Assembly: GCA_910575835.1 (NCBI GenBank)
Contig: CAJTGB010000013.1
Location: forward strand, 52,090 to 116,089
Reading direction: 5' to 3'
Length of the DNA: 64,000 bases
DNA from: Lachnospiraceae bacterium
Lineage (GTDB): Bacteria; Bacillota; Clostridia; Lachnospirales; Lachnospiraceae
A program made the position numbers and the translations under genes. The notes beneath the pieces were generated by a model. That model saw only the letters and a list, made by a program, of their open reading frames with translations. It did no database searches and was not told where the DNA came from. Below, in pieces: positions 16,827-25,305 of this stretch (position 1 is the first letter of the stretch; every line of letters starts with the position of its first letter).

Positions 16827-17785
16827 ATTTTATCTTTACATCTATATACACTCTTTAAAATATTTAATGTGCCTGTAATACCTAACACCTTCAAAAAAAA
16901 ATAAATTATTTTTTCCCTCTTACGACACGCTTTAGTTAAGATATGCATATATTCCTTTATATAATCTTTATGACAATTTATATCTGAATTCGAAGAAACA
17001 GCCAGTGCAATGATATATGTTGAAAAATTTCTCGCCAACAAATCAAAAAATGCACTTTTAAATTTATCTGATTTATTATTTATATCTAAAGCTAAACTTC
17101 TTTTAATATTGTTTTCTATATCTTGCACATTTTTCTCCGAAATATTTTTTGAAATACTGTCATTCCTCTGACGATATGCATAAGAGCAACACTCCGTATA
17201 ACAGATTGTATCCACTGTTAAACTAAGTCTGGCACACCAATCCATATCTTCACTATATATATTCATCTCAAAAAAAAGCTTATGTTCTATTATTATTTCC
17301 CTTTTTATAATCTTACACCATGCGCTAGTATAAAATATCCCATTTTTAACAGCATCTTGTAGTGAAATCAACCGAAAATTATAATCATCTATAGTATCAT
17401 TTTTTTTATTATCATCTTTGACCTTCACAAAGCCAAACAATAATAAATCACAATTTTTTTGAAAAATCAGAAAATCTTTTGCACCGTCTAACAATGTATT
17501 ATCTACTAAATAATCATCTGAATCTATAAATAGGATATATTCCCCTTTTGATATTTCAATTCCTTTATTGCGGGCATCTGACAAACCACCATTTTCTTTG
17601 TGAATAACAACTATCTGATCATATTTTTCATCATATAAATCACAAATTTCTCCTGACCTGTCCGTTGATCCGTCATCAATTAAGATTAATTCATAATCGT
17701 TGCAGTTTTGTAAAAGAATGCTATCAATACATTCCTCGATATACTGATCCACGTTAAACACAGGTACTATTATAGAAAAAAACAT
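16823..17785 (-). CDS. Glycosyltransferase family 2
   Basis: The 320-residue GT-A enzyme opens FFSIIVPVFNVDQYIEECIDSIL, with LILIDDGSTDRSGEIC, HKENGGLSDARNKG and the DxD-containing YILFIDSDDYLVD, all standard GT2 landmarks. A later SEDMDWCARLSL segment supplies the likely catalytic base (the ED pair). It transfers a sugar to the growing lipid-linked unit in the cytoplasm; the donor is unknown. The ATG has GAGG about twelve bases upstream, a weak spacing. It is followed by the overlapping DUF6625-like gene and preceded 40 bp upstream by a GT4 gene. Confidence 0.9.
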   Translation of the reverse strand: MFFSIIVPVFNVDQYIEECIDSILLQNCNDYELILIDDGSTDRSGEICDLYDEKYDQIVVIHKENGGLSDARNKGIEISKGEYILFIDSDDYLVDNTLLDGAKDFLIFQKNCDLLLFGFVKVKDDNKKNDTIDDYNFRLISLQDAVKNGIFYTSAWCKIIKREIIIEHKLFFEMNIYSEDMDWCARLSLTVDTICYTECCSYAYRQRNDSISKNISEKNVQDIENNIKRSLALDINNKSDKFKSAFFDLLARNFSTYIIALAVSSNSDINCHKDYIKEYMHILTKACRKREKIIYFFLKVLGITGTLNILKSVYRCKDKI

Positions 17786-17825
17786 TTCTTCATTTTACCT
17801 CGTTAATTATAAATTGAAAGCTCGG

Positions 17826-18968
17826 TTAAATCCCTATCTTTGAATAAATTTCACTCATTCTGTATGTAATGTTCTGTAAATCATACTTTAAAATATTTTC
17901 GTATCCCGCATTACTCATTTTATTTTGCAATGTAATATCTGAATATAGTGATGTAATCGCTTCTGTGAAGTCTTTTATACAGGAAGGATTGCACAAATAT
18001 CCGCTATTTTGATTAACCAAATCTCTATTTCCACGGATTTTAGATACGATTAATGGTTTTTTACTCGCCATCGCTTCCATAACAGAAACTGGCAATCCTT
18101 CACGAAGAGATGGATGAATGAATATATCTGCCATCTTATACAATTCTGCAACATCTTCTCTAAATCCCAACAAATGAACCTGGTTTTTTAGCCCTAATTT
18201 ATTCGTTATATGAGTCAAATAATCCTTTAAATCACCTTGCCCGGCAATTGCATAATGGATATTCTTATTATGCATTTTTTCTATTGCGCGAATTACTACT
18301 TCATGATTCTTATTTTTGTTCAATTCGCCGACTGAAAACAACAAATATATATCTTCCGGAATCCCTAATTCTTTTCTTTTAGTCTTTCTGTCAACTTTCG
18401 TATCTGCAAATTTTTTAACATCTATTCCGACTCCCGGAATATATTCCACATGCAACGTTTTCATTCTACTTTTTGCCAAGACATAATCTTCCTTGTTAAT
18501 CGTTATTATTATATCTGTCCACTGTGCTAAAAATTTTTCAATAGGATAAAATAAAATCCAATTTTTGATTGGCGCTCCTCTAAAAAAGTGAAATCCGTGA
18601 ACTGTATAAATCACTTTTATTCCTGTTGCATGTCCGACGCTTCTGCCTATCACGCCGCCGATAGGAGAGTGACAATGGATAAAATCATACTTATATTTTT
18701 TAACCAGTGTCATCACCTGCCTATACGCTATCAATACCTTACCAAACATAAAGACATTTCTGTCAAAATCAATCTGAAAAAAATGTACTCTTAGTTTTAA
18801 TAATAAAGCTTTTAGTTCCTCTCTTTTTTCATCTGTCCATGTATTTCCCTTATTAAAATTACATGCTACATGTACTTCATACCCCATTTCTAACAACAGT
18901 TTTATATTGGGTATGTTAAATTGCTCTATCATTGACGCAACCGACGCCAACATCAGCATTTTCCTCAA
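17826..18968 (-). CDS. Glycosyltransferase family 4
   Basis: A GT-B enzyme of about 380 residues. It begins KMLMLASVASMIEQFNIPNIKLLLEMGYEVHVACNF, a start shared by capsule and exopolysaccharide GT4 proteins of Firmicutes, followed by HCHSPIGGVIGRSVG. The donor domain has LLFSVGELNKNKNHEVVIRAI and the retaining-motif block LYKMADIFIHPSLREGLPVSVMEAMASKKPLI. I prefer the TTG at 18968, with GAAGGAG seven bases upstream; ATG at 18959 is the alternative. The epimerase gene ends 30 bp upstream of this start. It probably adds the second or third sugar after the priming step. Confidence 0.9.
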   Translation of the reverse strand: MRKMLMLASVASMIEQFNIPNIKLLLEMGYEVHVACNFNKGNTWTDEKREELKALLLKLRVHFFQIDFDRNVFMFGKVLIAYRQVMTLVKKYKYDFIHCHSPIGGVIGRSVGHATGIKVIYTVHGFHFFRGAPIKNWILFYPIEKFLAQWTDIIITINKEDYVLAKSRMKTLHVEYIPGVGIDVKKFADTKVDRKTKRKELGIPEDIYLLFSVGELNKNKNHEVVIRAIEKMHNKNIHYAIAGQGDLKDYLTHITNKLGLKNQVHLLGFREDVAELYKMADIFIHPSLREGLPVSVMEAMASKKPLIVSKIRGNRDLVNQNSGYLCNPSCIKDFTEAITSLYSDITLQNKMSNAGYENILKYDLQNITYRMSEIYSKIGI

Positions 18969-18998
18969 AATATATCTCCTTCGCTCTTCTAACACATA

Positions 18999-19892
18999 TT
19001 ACTTTTTCTCTGTAAGACTAATAGACTCATTCAGCTTTCTCACTTGATATCTTCCTTTAAAACAATTACTCATGTTTTTCTCGTATACTAAACTGCCAAA
19101 AGCTTTATGTATTTTCCCAGATACTTTTCCGGGTATCTTTTCTGCAATCCATACAAGTGGATTTAAGAGTTCCGTAATCCATATCTGATGTCCCGCGCAC
19201 CTTGCAATCTCTTTTACCATCTCATAAGTCTTTACATATTCCGCATTCTGCGGAAAAAATATTCCACCCTCGCCACTGCTTATCAGAAGATAGACAAATT
19301 CTGACAAATTATCCACATGTAAAACACTTTTTTCGTTTTCGACTTTAGGAAATACAGGTAATCTCTTTGCCATCTGTGCTAACACAGGATAATTTCCTTT
19401 ACTTCCTTTTCCGTAAATCATAGGCGGTCTGAGTACCGCTACATGAAAATCATCATTTTCTAACTGTCTAATTTTTCTATCTGCCTGCCATTTACTATCT
19501 CCATAAAAATTTGATGGATTTGGTTGAGTTTCTTTATGAATGACCTTCTTCTTTCCAAGTGGCGCACTGTCTCCATAAACAATCATACTGCTCATAAAGA
19601 TGAATTGCTTAATCCCGGCTTCTTTAGCTGTTTTAGCTGTTTCCAACGATAAGTTGCAATTTACCTCATGATAGTAATTTTTTCGTTCCTCCGTCACATG
19701 TCCTACATCCGCATGCGCAATCCCCGCCACATGAAAAACTACATCATACTCTGAAAAATCTTTTTCCTTCCATTTCTCACACTTCATATCAACGGTATCT
19801 ATCTTAAATTCCTTCGGATGTACTTCTGTCATCCATTTTTCAAATGACATACCTATATAACTATTGGCTCCAGTTATTAAAACCTTTTTCAT
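18999..19892 (-). CDS. NAD-dependent epimerase/dehydratase (extended SDR)
   Basis: The 297-residue extended short-chain dehydrogenase starts KKVLITGANSYIGMSFEKWM, with a GxxxxIG nucleotide site. The YxxxK catalytic pair is in NFYGDSKWQAD, preceded by FIFMSSMIVYGDS. The substrate-binding half carries VLRPPMIYGKGSKGN. Close relatives sit beside priming sugar transferases in Firmicute exopolysaccharide loci and act on UDP-hexoses, for example as a UDP-glucose/galactose 4-epimerase or a 4-keto reductase. The exact reaction cannot be read from sequence. It lies 66 bp downstream of the priming transferase gene. Confidence 0.88.
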   Translation of the reverse strand: MKKVLITGANSYIGMSFEKWMTEVHPKEFKIDTVDMKCEKWKEKDFSEYDVVFHVAGIAHADVGHVTEERKNYYHEVNCNLSLETAKTAKEAGIKQFIFMSSMIVYGDSAPLGKKKVIHKETQPNPSNFYGDSKWQADRKIRQLENDDFHVAVLRPPMIYGKGSKGNYPVLAQMAKRLPVFPKVENEKSVLHVDNLSEFVYLLISSGEGGIFFPQNAEYVKTYEMVKEIARCAGHQIWITELLNPLVWIAEKIPGKVSGKIHKAFGSLVYEKNMSNCFKGRYQVRKLNESISLTEKK

Positions 19893-19958
19893 AATGCCTA
19901 TTCCTATTCAACCTACTGATAATCTTCACACTTTACTATATATCCTCAGATTTTTGCT

Positions 19959-20573
19959 TCATTTTTCACTTCTTCCCTCTATAACTCCATCCTGTTTCAA
20001 TACAGACTGAATCGTTCCAAAAAAACATTTACAATCCATCATAAATGCTATACATCCTCCTTCATTCAATCGCTTTACATATTCTCCGTCCAATTTAGCT
20101 TTTATTGGTATTTCCAACTCATCTCTCCCATTGATCTGCGCCCATCCAGTAAGTCCTGGTTTCACATCATTTGCCCCATATTTATCACGCTCTGCAATCA
20201 AATCTTCCTGATTCCAAAGAGCTGGACGTGGACCGATTACACTCATTTTTGCTGCAAGTATACAAAATAATTGCGGAAGTTCGTCAATAGAAAGTCTGCG
20301 TATCATTTTCTGAAATGGAGTTAGTATGTCCTCTGTGTTTTTCATCATATGTGTTGGCGTATCATGCGGTGCAGTAACCGGCATGCTTCTAAATTTGATG
20401 ATGTTAAAATAAGTTTTATCTATCCCGATACGTTTCTGTAAAAAAAATACAGGTCCAGGTGAATCTATTTTAATTACAATCGCGATAATCAGCATTGGAA
20501 CTGCTAATACAATAATTCCAATAAGCGATAATACAATATCCAGTATTCTTTTAAAAAAACACTTATACATCAT
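19959..20573 (-). CDS. Undecaprenyl-phosphate sugar phosphotransferase (priming enzyme)
   Basis: The 204-residue protein has one N-terminal hydrophobic segment (LDIVLSLIGIIVLAVPMLIIAIVIK is its nature, residues about 10-34) and the bacterial sugar transferase core. Core motifs are SPGPVFFLQKRIG, FNIIKFRSM, RRLSIDELPQLF, MSVIGPRPAL and KPGLTGWAQINGR. It starts the pathway by moving a sugar-1-phosphate from UDP-sugar onto undecaprenyl phosphate at the inner membrane face. The short, single-membrane-segment form is common in Gram-positive loci. It is the first glycan gene of the operon. The helicase gene ends 117 bp upstream, and no convincing promoter is seen in that gap, so transcription may come through the helicase. 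Confidence 0.93.
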   Translation of the reverse strand: MMYKCFFKRILDIVLSLIGIIVLAVPMLIIAIVIKIDSPGPVFFLQKRIGIDKTYFNIIKFRSMPVTAPHDTPTHMMKNTEDILTPFQKMIRRLSIDELPQLFCILAAKMSVIGPRPALWNQEDLIAERDKYGANDVKPGLTGWAQINGRDELEIPIKAKLDGEYVKRLNEGGCIAFMMDCKCFFGTIQSVLKQDGVIEGRSEK

Positions 20574-20690
20574 ATCCTCGATACAATCTCCAATCCTACT
20601 TGTATTTTCTTTATTTCTCTAAACTCAATTCCGTCTGCAAACCTAAAATATATCCAGAGAATCATACATTTACTAATTCAATCTACTAAT

Positions 20691-23102
20691 TCAGGCAATA
20701 TTCTTTCGAGCTGTTCCTTGACTACAACCTTTCTTTCCTGCCCCCTCCAAATTCTTTCTCTCTAGTTTACGCCCGCCATACTCCTGCTTTCCCCAGCATA
20801 TCCCAAGCTCTTCAAGACGCTGCACCTGATCATTCCGCAGTGCTTTCCCCTTTCGCTTCCCGGCATAGATCTGTTTCTGTTCATTGACCCATTTTGCAAG
20901 CCAAATTCCATCCGCCCGATACTTCGAAGGAATATTCAAATCTCCATGTGTCTCATAGTATGCTTTCGCAAATCCATACCGAACCTCCCAGGAATCCGGC
21001 TTCACCCAGACCATTCCTATTGCGTCCAACCGTTCCTGCTGTTTAGCGGAATGCTTCTCTTTTCCTCTTTCTCGCCTGTCCGCAATCCAACCTCCAAGTT
21101 TATAACCAGTAGGACTCAAATAAGTCGCTGGTACATTCAGATTCCCATATATCTCATAATAGGCCTTCGCCTCCGCATACCCTTTCTCCCATCGTTGTTC
21201 CAGTTTCGACATCCAGACCATCCCAATGGAATCAAGCCTTGCAATCTGCTCTTCCGTCAATTTTGCTCCCTTAGTCTTCCCATTCCGGATCAACCGCTGC
21301 CTGCGGATCCAATCTCCGATCTTCAATCCTCTCGGAGAACGATAGGCATTAGGAATATCCAAGTTTCCATGCATCCGGTAATACTGCAGACATTCCATGA
21401 AATTCTCTTCCCAGAGATAATCCGGCACATCCCAGATCATTCCGATCTCATCAAGCATTTTCACTCTTTCTTCTGTCAGATAAGCCTTCTGTATCCCGCT
21501 TTTCCGGTAGGTTCTTAGTTGACAGATCCATGCGCCAAGCCGGGCCCCGGAATCCGTTACATCGTTGACATTAGTATTAAGACTTCCGTGTTCTTCATAA
21601 TATTTTTTCGCTTCCGTGTAATACCGCTCCCAAGAAAGATCCCGGTAACTCCCCCAAACCATTCCAATACGGTTTAATTTGCGAATACGATCTTCTCCAA
21701 GTACACCATACTTCTCACCGGCACAGACTCTTCTCTGTGTAAGGAGCCACCGGCCAAGCCCGTATCCGTCTTCCGTTTGATATCTCACCGGCACTTCCAG
21801 ATTCCCATGCCTTTGATAATACTGTCTCGCGCACTCATACATCAGATCCCAGGAAGCCGTCAGCGTCTCATTCAATCTTTCAAAAAGTGCAATACATCCC
21901 CGGACCTCATCCACTACTTTAAAGCGTTCATTCACAATCTCCTCATCCCGCTCCAGAAAATGGTAATAAGATACGGCCGCCTGCATCTCTTCTTCAATCG
22001 TTCCGATGCTGTATAGATTCTCTATATTCAACACTATGTCGAAAATAACCGCATCCTTTTTCCTGCTTGCCGACAAAGCCCGCCCAATCTGCTGTTTATA
22101 AATGATTGGTGAGACAGTGGGCCGCAGCAGGATTACTCCATCAATATCCTCTACATGAATCCCTTCATTGAGCATGTCAATGCAGTACAATAACTTTAAG
22201 TGCTTGCTTGTATCCGCCTTAAAATCTGCAAATGCCTGACTTGTCGCTGGATCATCGGAATATACCGTATAAATATGCGGATTCTGATCTACCTTAGAAA
22301 ACCACTCAGGTGCTTTTTCGATCATCCCTGTCATATGCTCATAATTAGAACAAAACACGATATATTTCCCATTCCGACTTTTCATATGTTTTCGGAAAAT
22401 ATCATTCAATCCATCCGCATTCTCCAATGTACGGCGCAGAGCCTCCAACTGTTTCTCTCCTTCATCACGGACGGCCTTATTTTTTGCCTTACGCACCCGT
22501 TCCCGGTATTTCTCCATATCCTTCTGGTAAGAGTAGACAGACAATACATATTTAGGCGGATTCAAGATTCCCCGTACGATTGCCTCTCCAAGAGTCATTT
22601 CCGAGGCAACATTTCCATCAAATAATTCATCCGACATATCTCTCTGATTATCCAGATAGCGGATTGCCGTTGCCGAAAGTCCCAGAACAGGCACATTAGG
22701 ATATAGCTCAAGAAGTCTTAAAACCCCCTGCCCCCATACTTTCGCACCGCAGCGATGAAATTCATCCAATACAATATAATCCGGACAGATTTCCTGTAAT
22801 TCTGCCTCAGCCATTGATGCCAGCTTCGCATATGTGCAAAATCTGATGTTTTCCAAATTTTTACCACACCTTGAACCCATCGCCCCGCTTGTCGCCAGAT
22901 TCTCCGTTTGGGTCTTAAAAATATATTCTGACGGTGAAAGCCAACAAATCGATTTATCCCTATGATCCTCACATAATTTAAAACCAATGAAGGATTTCCC
23001 TGTTCCGGTAGGATGTATAATTGCAGCTTTTCCTGTATCCTTCAGCATATCCAGAGCCGCCTGATAGGCTGTCTGATTGTGTTCGAATAATTCAATTGCC
23101 AT
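20691..23102 (-). CDS. DEAD/DEAH-box helicase with five helicase-associated (HA) repeats
   Basis: The 803-residue superfamily-2 protein has Walker A (HPTGTGKSFIGFKL), DEFH (IVLDEFHRCGAKVW), SAT (VLGLSATAIR) and motif VI (QQIGRALSASRKKD). The C-terminal half holds five helicase-associated repeats of about 70 residues, each following W..Y..A..YY..HGNL..P......LG.WI..QR...L..IGM.W. Such HA-domain helicases are widespread but of unknown role; defence or mobile-DNA functions have been suspected. I chose ATG 23102 because AAGGAG lies eight bases upstream. The frame continues to 23186, but that would start inside the inverted repeat and has no ribosome site. Its only upstream DNA is the putative invertible promoter segment. 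Confidence 0.9.
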   Translation of the reverse strand: MAIELFEHNQTAYQAALDMLKDTGKAAIIHPTGTGKSFIGFKLCEDHRDKSICWLSPSEYIFKTQTENLATSGAMGSRCGKNLENIRFCTYAKLASMAEAELQEICPDYIVLDEFHRCGAKVWGQGVLRLLELYPNVPVLGLSATAIRYLDNQRDMSDELFDGNVASEMTLGEAIVRGILNPPKYVLSVYSYQKDMEKYRERVRKAKNKAVRDEGEKQLEALRRTLENADGLNDIFRKHMKSRNGKYIVFCSNYEHMTGMIEKAPEWFSKVDQNPHIYTVYSDDPATSQAFADFKADTSKHLKLLYCIDMLNEGIHVEDIDGVILLRPTVSPIIYKQQIGRALSASRKKDAVIFDIVLNIENLYSIGTIEEEMQAAVSYYHFLERDEEIVNERFKVVDEVRGCIALFERLNETLTASWDLMYECARQYYQRHGNLEVPVRYQTEDGYGLGRWLLTQRRVCAGEKYGVLGEDRIRKLNRIGMVWGSYRDLSWERYYTEAKKYYEEHGSLNTNVNDVTDSGARLGAWICQLRTYRKSGIQKAYLTEERVKMLDEIGMIWDVPDYLWEENFMECLQYYRMHGNLDIPNAYRSPRGLKIGDWIRRQRLIRNGKTKGAKLTEEQIARLDSIGMVWMSKLEQRWEKGYAEAKAYYEIYGNLNVPATYLSPTGYKLGGWIADRRERGKEKHSAKQQERLDAIGMVWVKPDSWEVRYGFAKAYYETHGDLNIPSKYRADGIWLAKWVNEQKQIYAGKRKGKALRNDQVQRLEELGICWGKQEYGGRKLERKNLEGAGKKGCSQGTARKNIA

Positions 23103-23164
23103 GTCCGCGACTCCTTTCTGGCTACAGCTTATACCTTTTGCAGCCTCCGCTTCTTCTTTATCAA

Positions 23165-23194
23165 AAATGTAATGAAGTATGACCATTCATTACA
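23165..23194 (+). repeat. Inverted repeat, left copy
   Basis: AAATGTAATGAAGTATGACC... (30 bp) is the exact reverse complement of 23611-23640. Internally it is a dyad: TGTAATGAA, a 9-bp asymmetric centre (GTATGACCA), then TTCATTACA. Half-sites around an asymmetric core are typical of site-specific recombinase targets. Identity ends sharply on the inner side. Confidence 0.85.
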
Positions 23195-23236
23195 AAGAAT
23201 TGCTTTTTCCTTATTTTTCAAGATTTATATTTCTTT

Positions 23237-23260
23237 TGACCAGAATTTTGACGGCGAATT
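23237..23260 (+). repeat. 24-bp direct repeat, copy 1
   Basis: TGACCAGAATTTTGACGGCG plus AATT. It is identical to 23377-23400 and nearly identical, in inverse, to 6408-6429. It may be a binding site for a regulator or a recombination accessory protein. Confidence 0.85.
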
Positions 23261-23376
23261 ATGACATTTTGATAATACATCTATGCATGATTTCAAAGCT
23301 AAACTGACACAACTATACAATATTCAAAAAGTAAGCAACTCTGCCGGGATGCTATTGAAAAATTTTTGCGGCACTC

Positions 23377-23400
23377 TGACCAGAATTTTGACGGCGAATT
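23377..23400 (+). repeat. 24-bp direct repeat, copy 2
   Basis: Exact second copy of 23237-23260, spaced 140 bp start to start, inside the putative invertible segment. Confidence 0.85.
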
Positions 23401-23538
23401 TTCTCATTTTCTCTTGAAACTTTGTAGTTTTTATTCATTTGGGAAATTAAAAGACATATATTTTGGGGAAATTTAAATTATTTGTGGTAGAATTTTGAAG
23501 AAATACCATAAGAAACCTGGTCATAACTCTCCAAAATA

Positions 23539-23567
23539 TTGACAAGTTGAATTTTGCATGTTAAGAT
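23539..23567 (+). promoter_or_regulatory. Promoter inside the putative invertible segment
   Basis: TTGACA (23539-23544), a 17-bp spacer ending in TGT, and TAAGAT (23562-23567), i.e. a TGn-extended -10. It faces right, away from the helicase and toward the 3' end of the convergent YdcF gene, where it has nothing to transcribe. In the inverted state its -10 would fall near 23238-23243 on the minus strand. Confidence 0.6.
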
Positions 23568-23610
23568 AGCGTAGATAAACAAAGAATTTCTGATTTTTAA
23601 AAAAAAGAAA

Positions 23611-23640
23611 TGTAATGAATGGTCATACTTCATTACATTT
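23611..23640 (-). repeat. Inverted repeat, right copy
   Basis: Exact reverse complement of 23165-23194. Here the dyad is extended by flanking sequence: TCTGATTTTT lies on both sides (in inverse) and, on the minus strand, the hairpin is followed by TTTCTTTTTTTT. It could therefore also terminate the YdcF operon. Confidence 0.85.
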
Positions 23641-23721
23641 CTTTAATATAAAAATCAGATTTTTTATTGTCTTAGATGACGGCACATCTGCGCATTATGT
23701 AAAATATTTTCCAGCAGTTCC

Positions 23722-24456
23722 CTACGTCATGATCCACATCTTCCACACCGCAAAAAACTCCCTGACAACATAATTCAAAAACAACAGCGGATGACAGTCC
23801 GCCGCCACCGGACAGGGCCGAAGATACCCCTCCCGCTTCGCATAACAGATCGCACGGTAGAGATGGAAATTATTCGAGACAATCCCTACCGGAACGCCGA
23901 GGTCCTCTATGTAAGCCCTGGAAAACTCCAGATTCTCTTTCGTTGTCCTCGACCGGCCTTCCCGCAGGATCCTCTCTTCTCCGATTCCGTGCTCCAGAAG
24001 GTATTCTCCCATAATCTCCGCCTCCGGGGCCGCCTCGCCCTTTCCCATGCCTCCGGATACGATCACCTGCGTTGCCGGATACGCAAGAAGATACCGGATT
24101 GCACGGTCAAGCCTTCTTCTTAGAGAATCCGTGATCCTCTTTCCGTCCACCTGTGCCCCAAGCACGATCAGATACCGGAATCCCTCCCCGCCGTCAGGAC
24201 ACTTCGGGCTTGGAAACATCCCCCTGATGATCCTGGCCTCCGTCAATACGAAGATGACCGCTGGAATCACCATAAGGATCCCAGGCAAGATCTCATACCC
24301 GTCTCTGCACAGATACCAGAACACAAGTCCGGCAATCCCGCACACCAGCCAGAATCTTGAAAACGTAGAATCCCATTTCCGAAGGCGGATGCACAGCAGA
24401 GCATAATACAACAGGCTAAGTACGCCAAATACAGAAAAGATTATTTGCCGCAGCAT
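23722..24456 (-). CDS. YdcF/SanA-like DUF218 membrane protein
   Basis: The 244-residue protein has three to four N-terminal hydrophobic helices (residues about 5-95), then a DUF218 domain with [56 protein letters not shown] and [13 protein letters not shown]. Members of this family (YdcF, SanA, ElyC) have been linked to envelope carbohydrate or undecaprenyl phosphate metabolism; the exact reaction is unknown. The start overlaps the SEC-C gene's end by 16 bp, so the two form an operon. The stop is about 80 bp from the right inverted repeat, which on this strand resembles a terminator. Confidence 0.88.
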   Translation of the reverse strand: MLRQIIFSVFGVLSLLYYALLCIRLRKWDSTFSRFWLVCGIAGLVFWYLCRDGYEILPGILMVIPAVIFVLTEARIIRGMFPSPKCPDGGEGFRYLIVLGAQVDGKRITDSLRRRLDRAIRYLLAYPATQVIVSGGMGKGEAAPEAEIMGEYLLEHGIGEERILREGRSRTTKENLEFSRAYIEDLGVPVGIVSNNFHLYRAICYAKREGYLRPCPVAADCHPLLFLNYVVREFFAVWKMWIMT

Positions 24457-24947
24457 TTCTTATACTTTTTACCGGAACCGCACGGACACGGATCATTACG
24501 TCCGATCTTCTTCTCCTTGCGGATCGTACCGGATTCCTTCTGTTCCTTATATAACTTCTTAAGCTCCTCCTCAGGATAGATATCCTTCCACTGAGGAAGC
24601 TCGTACAACCAGTCAGCCTTGGCCGCTACCATATTCTTATACAGCTTCTCCTTATCAAATGCAAGGCTCACGACTGTATCCTCATCCATCGTCTCGATCG
24701 GATTCGGCTCCTTTAAGCTCTCGTCAATACCATCCAGGAACCCGACCATGGTCAGAACCTTCTGGCCATACTTCTCTGCCAGCTCCTTCACCGTTCCCTT
24801 CACTTCCTCATCCGGGTTCGTAAGAAGCTTTTCATAGATCTCTTTTTCGATCTGGAAATACTCCTTCCAAAATCTCTGAAGCTGTCCTCTGTCCGCTTTC
24901 TCGTCATACGCAATCTCTTTCCATTGTTCTAATAACGTCTGGCTCAT
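24441..24947 (-). CDS. SEC-C metal-binding motif protein
   Basis: The 168-residue protein ends in the SEC-C zinc-binding tail [21 protein letters not shown], the motif also found at the C-terminus of SecA. The preceding part is acidic and helical (residues 1-140), with no enzymatic motif. Such proteins may dock to ribosomes or SecB-like partners through the zinc tail, but the function is not established. ATG 24947 has AAAGGAG seven bases upstream; an open extension to 25004 has no ribosome site. It is co-transcribed with the overlapping YdcF gene. Confidence 0.85.
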   Translation of the reverse strand: MSQTLLEQWKEIAYDEKADRGQLQRFWKEYFQIEKEIYEKLLTNPDEEVKGTVKELAEKYGQKVLTMVGFLDGIDESLKEPNPIETMDEDTVVSLAFDKEKLYKNMVAAKADWLYELPQWKDIYPEEELKKLYKEQKESGTIRKEKKIGRNDPCPCGSGKKYKKCCGK

Positions 24948-25050
24948 ATGTGATACTCCTTTGTAATTGATCTTATATTTGTGTTTGCAATTTTTTCCTG
25001 CCACTTATATAATATACTAAAGTCTCGTTAAGATGTAAAGGATGATTCGC

Positions 25051-25278
25051 ATGAAAAATTCAAAAACAAGCAAAACCAAACGAATTCTGGCGGCAATCGG
25101 CGCTATCCTGCTCTTCGGAATGTATGCAGGCACACTGGTATTCGCACTGATCGACCACCCCGCCGCCCAGGGACTACTGAAAGCCTCCATTGCCTGTACC
25201 ATTATCCTTCCCGTATTGCTCTATGCTTTCATACTGGTATACCGGATCATAAAAAAAGACGAAAAAACAGACCCGTAA
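25051..25278 (+). CDS. Small two-helix membrane protein
   Basis: The roughly 75-residue protein has a basic N-terminus (KNSKTSKTKR) followed by two hydrophobic helices (residues about 11-33 and 43-63) and a charged tail (KKDEKTDP). ATG 25051 has AAAGG nine bases upstream; ATG 25042 is too close to that site. It is divergent from the SEC-C gene with about 100 bp between. I do not recognise a family. The last codons overlap the stem of a terminator that serves the opposite strand. Confidence 0.6.
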   Translation: MKNSKTSKTKRILAAIGAILLFGMYAGTLVFALIDHPAAQGLLKASIACTIILPVLLYAFILVYRIIKKDEKTDP

Positions 25279-25287
25279 TGGGTCTGT
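25262..25287 (-). terminator. Intrinsic terminator
   Basis: CAGACCC-GTAAT-GGGTCTG hairpin followed on the minus strand by TTTTTT. It ends transcription of the 51-residue peptide gene and overlaps the 3' end of the plus-strand membrane gene. Confidence 0.7.
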
Positions 25288-25305
25288 CATGATCTTATTA
25301 TACGC

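Larger units (their letters stand above)
23165..23640. promoter_or_regulatory. Putative invertible promoter segment upstream of helicase/glycan operon
   Basis: Perfect 30-bp inverted repeats (23165-23194 and 23611-23640) bracket 416 bp of AT-rich non-coding DNA. Inside are a strong promoter facing away from the helicase and two direct repeats of a 24-bp motif exactly 140 bp apart. The segment lies directly between the helicase ribosome site and the end of the convergent YdcF gene, so nothing else explains it. Inverting it would point the promoter at the helicase start, about 130 bp away. This architecture matches known recombinase-driven ON/OFF switches of surface glycans; inversion itself is inferred. 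The right repeat also folds as a terminator hairpin for YdcF, an alternative role for that copy only. Confidence 0.65.

Noticed and set aside
23103..23186. Extended start of the helicase at 23186
   Set aside because: It would begin inside the inverted repeat without a ribosome site, whereas ATG 23102 has AAGGAG at ideal spacing.
23237..23400. The 24-bp repeats as a CRISPR array
   Set aside because: Only two copies with a 116-bp gap and no regular spacers; no cas genes in the window.
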